From an uncultured Lysobacteraceae bacterium (GTDB lineage Bacteria > Pseudomonadota > Gammaproteobacteria > Xanthomonadales > Xanthomonadaceae): 59,956 bases of DNA. How positions within the stretch are numbered: position 1 is the first letter of the stretch; every line of letters begins with the position of its first letter. Below the pieces are notes generated by a model. The model was not told the origin of the DNA. It made no database searches and worked only from the letters and a program-made list of their open reading frames with translations. The stretch is from NCBI GenBank assembly GCA_902825775.1, contig CADECF010000015.1, forward strand, positions 1 through 59,956, in the 5' to 3' direction. Both the position numbers and the translations under genes were made by a program. Positions 43,745-54,002 of this stretch are shown piece by piece.

Positions 43745-44434
43745 CTAAGCGCGCGTGGCGACGATGAGCCAATGATTGAACGGCGTCTTGCCGTAGAGCG
43801 GCGCGAAATCGACCGTAAGCCCGGCGTTCTCCAGCGTATCGCGCAATTCGCGTTCGTTGGGGTAGTGCACCGGCATCGATTGCATCCACCCGATCATGTG
43901 CGCGAAACGGTCCGTCAATCGCGTGGTGTTGTCGCGACGGCTGCCGTCGTCCAGCGCGGCGCGGATGACCAGCCGCGCGCCGGGGACGAGCATGGCGACG
44001 CTGGCGTCCAGCAGCTTCTGTTGCGCGGCTTGCGGCAAGTACTGCAGCACGTCCAGGATCGCGACGCTGCCGCGATGCGAAGGCATCTCGCGCGCCAGGT
44101 CGACCACTTCGAAACGCGTGTCGGCGAACCCGCGGCGCTGCGCGACCTGCGTGCCGCGCGCGATCTTGTCCGCGTCGTTGTCGACGCCGTAGTAAGGCTG
44201 CGCCTGGCCATCCTGCCGCAAGGCGTGCGCCAGCAGGCCCAGGCCGCAACCCAGATCCAGCACCGCCGCGTCGCTGCCGCGCAGCGCCTGCAGTACGCCC
44301 GGATACAGCGGATCGCTGGCGAGCTTTTCGCGGGTGTAGTAGTAGTCGTAACGATTGCCCCACCAGCGCGCCGGCAGGAAGGCGCGCGCGATGCCGTCGG
44401 CATGCCGGCGCGAGAACGGCGTCGCGGCGGTCAT
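43745..44434 (-). CDS. Class I SAM-dependent methyltransferase
   Basis: A 229-residue methyltransferase. Motif I is VLDLGCGLGLLAHAL, the acidic residue after strand 2 is in YYGVDNDADK, and VAILDVLQYLPQ marks motif IV. The N-terminal AFLPARWWGNRYDYYYTREKLASDPLYP is typical of a xanthomonad/burkholderial family. Substrate unknown. The ATG overlaps the stop of the upstream SGNH hydrolase gene as ATGA, so the two are translationally coupled and probably act in one process. Confidence 0.85.
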   Translation of the reverse strand: MTAATPFSRRHADGIARAFLPARWWGNRYDYYYTREKLASDPLYPGVLQALRGSDAAVLDLGCGLGLLAHALRQDGQAQPYYGVDNDADKIARGTQVAQRRGFADTRFEVVDLAREMPSHRGSVAILDVLQYLPQAAQQKLLDASVAMLVPGARLVIRAALDDGSRRDNTTRLTDRFAHMIGWMQSMPVHYPNERELRDTLENAGLTVDFAPLYGKTPFNHWLIVATRA

Positions 44435-45057
44435 CGCGACAGCATCCGGCGTGCGGCCGGCAGCGCGAGCCGTGTCCATTCCGCGTACATCGCGGCCGAG
44501 GGATGCAGGCCGTCGTCGGCCAGCATCGCCTGTTCGGCGCCGCGTTCGCGACTGATCTGCGTGATGTCGACGAAAGCCGCGCTGCGCTGCGCGCAAACCT
44601 CGCGGGCCGCGGCGTTGTAGGCATCGAGTTCGCGCGCGATCCGCGCTACGTCGCGGCCGGATTCGCGGCCGAAACGGGTGGCGCCCCAGTCCGGAATCGA
44701 CAGCACGATCACCCGATCCGCGCGGCCGCCGGCGAAACCGACCGCACGTTCCAGCAGGGCCGCGAACTGTTCGCGGTATTGGTCGATACCGCGGCCGCGG
44801 TATTGGTTGTTGACGCCGATCAGCAGGCTGACGAAACCGTATTCGCCGAGCGGTTCGGCAGCGTCGATCGCGGCATCGAGTTCGTCCGTGGTCCAGCCGG
44901 TGGCGGCGATGATGCGCGGCGGCGCCAGCGCGATGCCTTCGGCGCGCAACGCCGCGGCCAGTTGCACTGGCCAGCGCTCGGCCTCGTCGACGCTCTCGCC
45001 GATGGTGTAGCTATCGCCGAGCGCGAGGTAGCGGATCGCGGGTGGTTGATGGGTCAT
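44431..45057 (-). CDS. SGNH/GDSL hydrolase-family esterase
   Basis: A 208-residue SGNH hydrolase. Block I is LALGDSYTIGE with the nucleophile Ser, block III LLIGVNNQYRG with Asn, and block V ADDGLHPS with the Asp-His pair. There is no signal peptide from the chosen start at 45057, so it is probably cytoplasmic; the longer reading from 45120 adds residues encoded by an inverted repeat. It is translationally coupled to the downstream methyltransferase. Confidence 0.87.
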   Translation of the reverse strand: MTHQPPAIRYLALGDSYTIGESVDEAERWPVQLAAALRAEGIALAPPRIIAATGWTTDELDAAIDAAEPLGEYGFVSLLIGVNNQYRGRGIDQYREQFAALLERAVGFAGGRADRVIVLSIPDWGATRFGRESGRDVARIARELDAYNAAAREVCAQRSAAFVDITQISRERGAEQAMLADDGLHPSAAMYAEWTRLALPAARRMLSR

Positions 45058-45081
45058 GGGGGATTCAAGTCGAAGGCTTTG

Positions 45082-45163
45082 GACGCGGATCAGAGCAAGA
45101 AAATCGGATAAAAGCTTCAATTATTTAAATGCTTTATCCGATTTTCTTGCTCTGATCCGTGTC
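45082..45163. repeat. AT-rich long inverted repeat (family 6, copy 2)
   Basis: Arms 45082-45115 and 45131-45163 are nearly perfectly complementary (GACGCGGATCAGAGCAAG... / ...CTTGCTCTGATCCGTGTC) around an AT-rich 15-base loop. The arms match those at 30223-30339 in their outer half. It separates the aminotransferase gene from the SGNH gene. Confidence 0.92.
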
Positions 45164-45184
45164 TAGAAATCTTTTAGGGGGCTT

Positions 45185-46432
45185 TCAAGCCACCGCCGCA
45201 TGCGGCTCGGCGGCCGTCGCCGCGCGGCGCGCCAGCACGCGGTCGATGCGTGCGAATACTTCGCGCAGCTGCGCCGGTTCCGGCAGCAAGGTGACGCGGA
45301 AGTGGTTGCGGTAAGGTACGTTGAAGCTGGAACCCGGCACGATCAGCACGTCTTCGCTTTCCAGCATTTCCAGCGCGAACGCGTGGTCGTCGAAACCCTG
45401 CGCAGCCGGGCCGACCACCGAAGGGAAACCATACAGCGCGCCCTGCGGTGCGACCAACTGCAGATGTTCGCTGGCCGCGCAGCATTCGATCAGCGCGCGG
45501 CGCGCTTCGTATAGGCGGCCGTCGGGCTGGCACAGCGGCGTGATCGTGTCCTGGCCGTGCAGCGCGGCTTCGATCGCGAACTGTCCGGGCACGTTGGCGC
45601 ACAGGCGCAGCGCGCCGAGCAAATCCATCGCGTGGTGGTAGTCGCCGCTGGCCAGCGGATCGCCGGACAGCACCGCCCAGCCCACGCGCCAGCCGCAGGC
45701 GCGGTGCACTTTCGATAGTCCGCCGAACGACAGGCAGGGCAAATCGCCGGCGATCGGCGCGATCGGTTCGAAGGTGTGGCCGTCGTACAGGATCCCGTCG
45801 TAGATCTCGTCGGCCATCAGCAGCAGCTTGTGTTTCTGCGCGATCGCGACGATGCGCTCCAGCAATGCGCGCGGGTACGCGGCGCCGGTGGGATTGTTCG
45901 GATTGATCAGCACGATCGCGCGCGTGCGCGACGAGACCAGCGCTTCCATCTGGTCCGGATCGGGCAGGAAGCCGTTCTCCGGATCGCAGCGGTAATACAC
46001 CGGGCGACCGTCGTTGAGGATGGTGGCCGCGCTCCACAGCGGATAGTCGGGCGAGGGGAGCAGCACTTCGTCGCCGGGGTTGAGCAGGGCGCGCAACGAG
46101 ATGTCGATCAACTCGCTGACGCCGTTGCCCACGAATACGCGTTCGGGCGACGCATTGGGCGTGCCGCGGGCCTTGTGGAAGGCGGCGATGGCCTCGCGCG
46201 CCTGCGGCAGGCCCTGCTGGTGGGTATAGGGATCGGTGCCGGCGATATGGTCGGCGATGGCGCGCTGCAGGTGTTCGGGCGCACGGAAGCCGAAAGCGCC
46301 TGGGTTGCCGATGTTGAGCTTGATCAGAGTGCGGCCCTGGGCCTCCAGTTCGCGGGCGCGCCGGGCCAGCTCGCCGCGGATCTCGTAGCGGACTTCGGAC
46401 AGGCGTTGGCGCGTAGGCAGGGTGGAGGACAT
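45185..46432 (-). CDS. PLP-dependent aminotransferase, AlaA-like
   Basis: A 415-residue class I/II aminotransferase close to E. coli AlaA (glutamate-pyruvate transaminase). Motifs are LIKLNIGNPGAFGF, YTHQQGLPQAREAIAAF, PDYPLWSAA, LINPNNPTGA, ADEIYDGILYDG and the PLP-Lys motif SFGGLSKVHRACGWRVGW. Alanine synthesis from pyruvate is the expected reaction; other substrates cannot be excluded. No strong Shine-Dalgarno. It is divergent from rsgA. Confidence 0.9.
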   Translation of the reverse strand: MSSTLPTRQRLSEVRYEIRGELARRARELEAQGRTLIKLNIGNPGAFGFRAPEHLQRAIADHIAGTDPYTHQQGLPQAREAIAAFHKARGTPNASPERVFVGNGVSELIDISLRALLNPGDEVLLPSPDYPLWSAATILNDGRPVYYRCDPENGFLPDPDQMEALVSSRTRAIVLINPNNPTGAAYPRALLERIVAIAQKHKLLLMADEIYDGILYDGHTFEPIAPIAGDLPCLSFGGLSKVHRACGWRVGWAVLSGDPLASGDYHHAMDLLGALRLCANVPGQFAIEAALHGQDTITPLCQPDGRLYEARRALIECCAASEHLQLVAPQGALYGFPSVVGPAAQGFDDHAFALEMLESEDVLIVPGSSFNVPYRNHFRVTLLPEPAQLREVFARIDRVLARRAATAAEPHAAVA

Positions 46433-46528
46433 CGGCGGGGGGAAGTGCTGAATGGCCTGTCAGCCTAGCCGAAACCGCAGCGGTGTTCGACTCGCATAGA
46501 ATCGGTATATGCGGACCCCTTCCAAGAC

Positions 46529-47635
46529 ATGACCCCTTTACGCGCGATCGGCTGGCCTTACGACGGCTTGTCCGACGAAAGCCCGCCGGACGAGCCCGCC
46601 TGGCGCGAGGCGATGGCGGCGCATCCGCAGGCGCGGCCGGCGCGAGTGATCGAGCAGCACCGCTCCGGTTATGTGGTGGCCGAGGGGCCCGACGAAGGCG
46701 TCCGGGTCGAATCGCCGCCGGATTGGCAGCGGCCCCGTTTCCCGCCGCAGGACCGCGCCGCGGTCGGCGATTGGGTGCTCATCGCGGGCGGGACCATCGT
46801 TGCGCTGTTGCCGCGCCGCAGCGGGATCAAGCGCGGCGCCGCCGGCGAGCATTACAAGCAGCAGGTGATCGCCGCCAACATCGACACCGTGTTCGTGGTC
46901 TGCGGTCTGGACGCCGACTTCAATCCGCGCCGGATCGAGCGCTACCTGCTGCTGGTGCGCAGCGGCGGCAGCGAGCCGGTGGTGGTGCTGACCAAAGCCG
47001 ACAAGGCCATCGCCGAGGATGCGCAGGCGGTCGACGCCGCGATGGCCGCACTGATCGATCTGGCCGCGCAGGATGTCGCCGTGCGCGCGGTCAACGCCAA
47101 GGACCGCGACAGCGTGGCCGTGCTCGATCCCTGGCTGCAGCTGGGCCGCACCGTGGTGCTGGTCGGTTCTTCCGGCGCGGGCAAATCCACGCTCACCAAT
47201 ACGCTGCTCGGCAGCGAGCGGATGAAGACCAGCGACGTGCGCGTCTCCGATTCGCGGGGTCGCCACACCACCACGCACCGCGCGCTGATCCCGCTGCCGT
47301 CGGGCGCGTGCCTGATCGACACGCCGGGCATGCGCGAACTCAAACCCACCGGCGAGGAAGACCTCGCCGACGGCGGCTTCGCCGATATCGAAGCGCTGGC
47401 CGAGCAATGCAAGTTCCGCGACTGCCGCCACGAACGCGAACCGGGCTGCGCGGTGCGCGCAGCGCTGGAAGCGGGCAAGCTGGATCCGGACCGCTACGCC
47501 AACTACGTGAAGCTGCGCGATGAAGTCGCCGGCGCTGCGGACAAGCTAGCAACGAGATTGGCGCAGAAGTCGAATGCGAAAGTGCAGGGGAAAGCGCTGA
47601 ACAAGCGGTTGGACGAGAAATATGGCAAGCATTGA
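46529..47635 (+). CDS. rsgA: Small ribosomal subunit biogenesis GTPase RsgA
   Basis: Circularly permuted GTPase acting late in 30S maturation. The 368-residue protein has an N-terminal OB-like region, then G4 LTKADKAI, G1 GSSGAGKSTLTNTLLG, the DTPGMRE G3 motif and a C-terminal Zn knuckle CKFRDCRHEREPGC. The basic C-terminal tail is usual. Start at 46529 lacks a good Shine-Dalgarno but fits the family length. Intact. Confidence 0.95.
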   Translation: MTPLRAIGWPYDGLSDESPPDEPAWREAMAAHPQARPARVIEQHRSGYVVAEGPDEGVRVESPPDWQRPRFPPQDRAAVGDWVLIAGGTIVALLPRRSGIKRGAAGEHYKQQVIAANIDTVFVVCGLDADFNPRRIERYLLLVRSGGSEPVVVLTKADKAIAEDAQAVDAAMAALIDLAAQDVAVRAVNAKDRDSVAVLDPWLQLGRTVVLVGSSGAGKSTLTNTLLGSERMKTSDVRVSDSRGRHTTTHRALIPLPSGACLIDTPGMRELKPTGEEDLADGGFADIEALAEQCKFRDCRHEREPGCAVRAALEAGKLDPDRYANYVKLRDEVAGAADKLATRLAQKSNAKVQGKALNKRLDEKYGKH

Positions 47636-47644
47636 CGGCTTTTT

Positions 47645-47769
47645 TGCGGGAGCGGCTTTTGCGGGAGCGGCTTCAGCCGCGAGCTCTTCGGTAAAACCGT
47701 CCTTCCCCCACAAGAGCTCGCGGCTGAAGCCGCTCCCACAAAAGCCGCTCCCACAAAAGCCGCTCCGAC
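47645..47769. repeat. Nested family-1 palindrome pair with tandemly repeated outer blocks
   Basis: The central pair GCGGGAGCGGCTTCAGCCGC/GCGGCTGAAGCCGCTCCCAC is flanked by one additional GCGGGAGCGGCTTTT block on the left and two AAAAGCCGCTCC-AC blocks on the right. The structure looks like stepwise duplication of the arm ends. Confidence 0.9.
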
Positions 47770-47779
47770 AAAGGAACGC

Positions 47780-49036
47780 ATGACCGACATCGCGCCCGAC
47801 ATCGCCCATCACGCCGCGCTCGACGCGCGCATGGTCGCGGCGGTGCGCGAATTGAAATTGCTGGCGCTGGTCAGCTGGCCCGCGGCCCTGCAGCCGCCGT
47901 TCCTGGAGTCGTTCGCGCGCGGGCGGCCGGTCATGCCGCGCGTGGACTATCCCAAACTCGATTTCTCCGACGCGCGCCGCGAACTCGCCGCGATCATCCG
48001 CGCCGCCGATACCGAGCACCCGCTCGGCCGTTATCTGGCCGAATCGGCGCAGAGCTGGTCGACCGCCGCGGAATTGCTCGAGTCGCTGGGCACGACCACG
48101 GTCACCACGCATTCGATGACCTTGTACGGCGGCCCGGAAGAACCGCTGCCCGGCAACGGACCCACCACGCGCGAGGCGGCGCGGCACTTCATCGCCATCG
48201 CCAGCGAACTGGACCGCGAACTGCTGGCGCCGTCCGAACAGGTCGCGATCTCGGCCACCGCCTTGAAACTGCAACTGCAGTCCGATCTCGACGGTTTCTT
48301 CGACCAGCGCGTGATCGAAGTGGTGCTCGATCCAGAACTGATCGCAAAAGCAGCCGCCGGCGCCACCCGCATCCGGCTGCGCGCCGGCGCCTCGTTCAGC
48401 GATTACGACCGCCATCAGCTGCTGCAGCACGAGGCCTTCGTGCATTCGCTGACCGCGCTCAACGGCCGCGGCCAGCCGCATTTCCCGAGCCTGGCGCTGT
48501 CCTCGCCGCGCACCACCGCCACCCAGGAAGGCCTGGCGACTTTCGCCGAGCAGATCACCGGCAGCATCGACATCGAACGCATGAAACGGGTCAGCCTGCG
48601 CATCGAGGCGGTGGCGATGGCGCTGGACGGCGCGGATTTCGTCGAAGTGTTCCGCTATTTTCTCGACGCCGGCCAGAACGAGGTGGAGAGCTTCGCGTCG
48701 GCCCAGCGCGTGTTCCGCGGCGTGCCGCTGACCGGCGGCGCGGCGTTCACGAAGGACGCGGTGTACCTGCGCGGCCTGATCGGCGTACATACCTTCTTCC
48801 GCTGGGCGCTGCGGCAACGCAAGCTGCGCCTGTGCCGGTTGCTGTTCGCCGGCAAGATGACGCTGGCCGACGTGCAGCGCTTCGAGCCCTTGTTCGATGC
48901 CGGCGTGATCCATCCGCCGCGCTGGCTGCCGCAATGGGTATCGCGCGCGAACGGCCTGGCCGGCATGCTGGCGTTTTCGCTGTTCGCCAATCGCATCCGG
49001 CTCGATCAGATCGATACCGGCGCGTCGATGCTGTAG
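47780..49036 (+). CDS. QEGLA-motif metallopeptidase-like protein (DUF1704, flavohemoglobin expression-modulating family)
   Basis: A 418-residue protein with HEAFVH at 217-222 (HExxxH) and QEGLA at 249-253, the signature of DUF1704. The vertebrate tubulin tyrosine carboxypeptidase MATCAP belongs to this family, so a zinc carboxypeptidase function with His217, His222 and Glu250 as ligands/catalyst is inferred. The bacterial substrate is unknown; the family name comes from an effect on flavohemoglobin expression. A GGAA motif precedes the ATG. The TAG stop is the edge of a palindromic repeat. Confidence 0.88.
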   Translation: MTDIAPDIAHHAALDARMVAAVRELKLLALVSWPAALQPPFLESFARGRPVMPRVDYPKLDFSDARRELAAIIRAADTEHPLGRYLAESAQSWSTAAELLESLGTTTVTTHSMTLYGGPEEPLPGNGPTTREAARHFIAIASELDRELLAPSEQVAISATALKLQLQSDLDGFFDQRVIEVVLDPELIAKAAAGATRIRLRAGASFSDYDRHQLLQHEAFVHSLTALNGRGQPHFPSLALSSPRTTATQEGLATFAEQITGSIDIERMKRVSLRIEAVAMALDGADFVEVFRYFLDAGQNEVESFASAQRVFRGVPLTGGAAFTKDAVYLRGLIGVHTFFRWALRQRKLRLCRLLFAGKMTLADVQRFEPLFDAGVIHPPRWLPQWVSRANGLAGMLAFSLFANRIRLDQIDTGASML

Positions 49037-49116
49037 GGCGGGTCCCGACCCGCGCTTTTTTCACCGGAAACCGATCATTCCACTCGCGTAAAAACGCGGG
49101 TCGGGACCCGCCCTAC
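49033..49116. terminator. Family-5 palindrome pair: shared stop codons and bidirectional terminator
   Basis: Arms GTAGGGCGGGTCCCGACC and its complement. On the plus strand GCGGGT-CCCG-ACCCGC is followed by GCTTTTTT (49038-49061); on the minus strand the mirror hairpin is followed by GTTTTT. Both convergent genes end at the TAG in the repeat edges (49034-49036 plus, 49115-49113 minus). Confidence 0.88.
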
Positions 49117-50459
49117 CGCAACGGCGTAAGGCGACCATCGGGCTCGATGACGTAATCGACCGCTTCGCCTTCCCGCACTAGAACCGCACGTTCGCCGATG
49201 GGCACGCCGCGATAACTCGGAATGTCGTGGGTCAGCCGGTCGAACAGCCAGCGTTGCGACGGATCCGCGCTGCGCAGGCGGATCGTATCGTCGCCATTCT
49301 CTCTGACGACCTCGGCCAGCGCCGGCGAGAACACCGCCTGTACTTCGCCCGCCGCATGCATGCGGCGCACGATGTTGGCGCCGTGCCACAGCGATAAAAC
49401 GGCCAGCACCACGATCACGGCCTTGCCGAAACGCCCCATCCGCGGCCAGGCCGCAGCGCAGATCGCCGCGGTGACGGCCGCGAATCCATAACCGTATTGA
49501 TTGGCCGATTCGGCCAGGATCAACACCGGCCCCAACGACGCCGCACCGGCCAACAGGAAGCCCAGCAGCCAGCGTGGACCGACACGCCACAGCGCCCAGG
49601 CCAGCGCCAGCCACAGCGCGATCGCCGCCAGCACGCGGCCATCGCCCAGGCCGCGCGCCAGGGTGCCGGCGACTTCCATCTTGGTCGGGTTCGGCGCGAA
49701 CAGCTGGTATTCCAGCCAACGCTGCGGAATGAAGGCCAGATCCCAGCCGTAGTTGGCCGCTTGGCGCGGAGAAAACAGCAATACGCCCAGCCGCAGCGCC
49801 AGATAAATCGCTACCGGCACCGCTGCCGCCAGCGCTGCGCGCCCCCAGCCCGGGCGACGCCCGAGAAACCACCAGGCCAACGCCAGCAAGGCGGGGATCA
49901 CGACCGCCGCTTCCTTGGCCAGCAGCGCAAGCACGGTCAGTGCAGCGCTTGCCGCAACGGTGGCCGACCGATGGCGATCGCGCTGCGCGATCAGTGCGAT
50001 CGCCAATGCGCAGCCGACCCAGATCAGGTCGGCCAGCGTCCCCACCCAACCATGCGTATGCGCCGCGTAGGCGCCTAGCGCGAACGCCAAGGCGCCGGCG
50101 GCCGCAGCGGCGGCGCTGGCGCCGAAACGACGCAGCAACAGCGCCAGCAGCGCCGCGTTGAGGCCGCCCAACCCGACCATGACGGCATGGAAGGCATAGG
50201 GATAATCGAACAAATGCCGCGACAACCACAGCCACAGCGAGAACGTGAGCGGCCGGTATTGGAACGACTGCACGCCCGACCACAGATGGCCGTGCGCCAT
50301 CCAGTCGGGCGTTTGCGCCGCGAAAGCCGCCCATTGCAGCTCGTCGTGGCTGAAATAGCCGGGATTGAGCACCAGCGGCCATTGCGCCAGCAGCACGGCG
50401 ACGAATACGCCGACGGGCAGCTGCCATGCCATGTTTTTACGCGTCGGTTCCGATGCCAT
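49113..50459 (-). CDS. Polytopic membrane protein, possibly GT-C-type glycosyltransferase
   Basis: A 448-residue protein with about ten transmembrane helices and a C-terminal soluble tail of about 90 residues. The first external loop has PGYFSHDELQWAAFA, an acidic motif placed like the catalytic Asp/Glu of GT-C glycosyltransferases; the assignment is tentative. The ATG at 50459 has GGAGG four bases upstream; readings from 50507 or 50558 are longer and unsupported. It is divergent from maeB. The TAG stop is formed by a family-5 palindrome. Confidence 0.7.
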   Translation of the reverse strand: MASEPTRKNMAWQLPVGVFVAVLLAQWPLVLNPGYFSHDELQWAAFAAQTPDWMAHGHLWSGVQSFQYRPLTFSLWLWLSRHLFDYPYAFHAVMVGLGGLNAALLALLLRRFGASAAAAAAGALAFALGAYAAHTHGWVGTLADLIWVGCALAIALIAQRDRHRSATVAASAALTVLALLAKEAAVVIPALLALAWWFLGRRPGWGRAALAAAVPVAIYLALRLGVLLFSPRQAANYGWDLAFIPQRWLEYQLFAPNPTKMEVAGTLARGLGDGRVLAAIALWLALAWALWRVGPRWLLGFLLAGAASLGPVLILAESANQYGYGFAAVTAAICAAAWPRMGRFGKAVIVVLAVLSLWHGANIVRRMHAAGEVQAVFSPALAEVVRENGDDTIRLRSADPSQRWLFDRLTHDIPSYRGVPIGERAVLVREGEAVDYVIEPDGRLTPLR

Positions 50460-50575
50460 TGCGCCTCCGGCCCCGCATTGTGCGAGATCGTCCGCCTGCA
50501 ACGCCATCGCGGCGACATTGGCGGTACAGCGAAACCCGCTAGAATCGGTAGCCCGCAAGCGGCAAGATCCCAGCG

Positions 50576-52924
<2,349 letters not shown>

Positions 52925-52949
52925 GCCTGAGTTCCGAGCCCGCGACCGC

Positions 52950-53981
52950 ATGAACATCCCCCGCCATGCGATACCTTCGGATCCGCCCGGCGACGGCGGC
53001 GCGGCGCCTGCGCGTGCGCTCAGCGTCACGATTCTGGTCATCGCCTACCGCATGCCGCATACCGTCGCCGACGCCGTGCGCTCGGCGCTGGCGCAGACGC
53101 TGCCTTGCGAGATCATCGTGTCCGACGACAGCTCCGGCGACGGCACCCTCGCCGCGGCCCGGGAAGCCGTGCGCGGCTACGAGGGGCCGCACCGGGTCAG
53201 CGTGCGCAGCACCTCCCACAACCTGGGGTTGTGCGCGCATCTGGATGATCTGGCCAAGATCGCCAGCGGCGACATCCTGGTATTCCAATCCGGCGACGAC
53301 ATCGCCTATCCGCATCGTGCGGAGACTTTGCTCGCCAGTTTCGTCGCGCATCAGTCGCTGCAGGCGGCCGGTTCGGCGGTGGACGACATCGACGCCAACG
53401 GCAACGTGATCGAAAAAGACGTGCGCGGCCTGCCCGAACGTCTCGACCAGCGTTGGTTCCTGCGCAGGGGCAAGTTGCAGACCATACTCGGCGCATCGAT
53501 GGCGGTGCGCCGCGACCTGTTGACCGGATTGCCGCCGCTGCAGGGCGTGGTCGAAGACAATATGCTCAGCCTGCGCGCCGCGCTGATCGGCGAATGCCGC
53601 TGCCTGCCGCAGGCCTTGCTCGGCTACCGCCGCCACGGCAGCAACCTCAACGATTGGATGTTCGACCGCAGCGGCAACGGCTTCGAGATCTACGAACGCC
53701 GCAACCGGCGCGTACTGTCGATGTACCGCGACGTCGCCGCCGACCAGGAACGCTGCGCCGCCGCGCGCGCCGACCTGCCCGAAGAACGCCGCCGCCTGGC
53801 TTTGAGCATCGCCGACATGTACCGCCTCGAAGCCGATATGCGCGAAGCGCTGATCGAGAAACCGCGCGCGCAATGGCTGGGTCCGTTATGGCGCGGATTC
53901 CAGCATCCGGGGTTGCGGCGCAAGAGTTTCGAGCGCGCCTTCAAATTGCTGTTGCCGCGAAGCTGGTTCGGTCGCGCCTGA
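52950..53981 (+). CDS. GT2-family glycosyltransferase
   Basis: A 343-residue GT-A fold transferase. VTILVIAYRMPHTV opens the Rossmann-like part, SDDSSGDGT follows strand 2, and FQSGDDIAYP supplies the DXD-like motif. The C-terminal 90 residues are helical and basic, perhaps for membrane association. It begins 25 bp after maeB, is followed 21 bp later by a second glycosyltransferase gene, and probably works with it on an extracellular or surface polysaccharide. Confidence 0.87.
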   Translation: MNIPRHAIPSDPPGDGGAAPARALSVTILVIAYRMPHTVADAVRSALAQTLPCEIIVSDDSSGDGTLAAAREAVRGYEGPHRVSVRSTSHNLGLCAHLDDLAKIASGDILVFQSGDDIAYPHRAETLLASFVAHQSLQAAGSAVDDIDANGNVIEKDVRGLPERLDQRWFLRRGKLQTILGASMAVRRDLLTGLPPLQGVVEDNMLSLRAALIGECRCLPQALLGYRRHGSNLNDWMFDRSGNGFEIYERRNRRVLSMYRDVAADQERCAAARADLPEERRRLALSIADMYRLEADMREALIEKPRAQWLGPLWRGFQHPGLRRKSFERAFKLLLPRSWFGRA

Positions 53982-54002
53982 GCGCAGCCGACGATCGATC
54001 TC

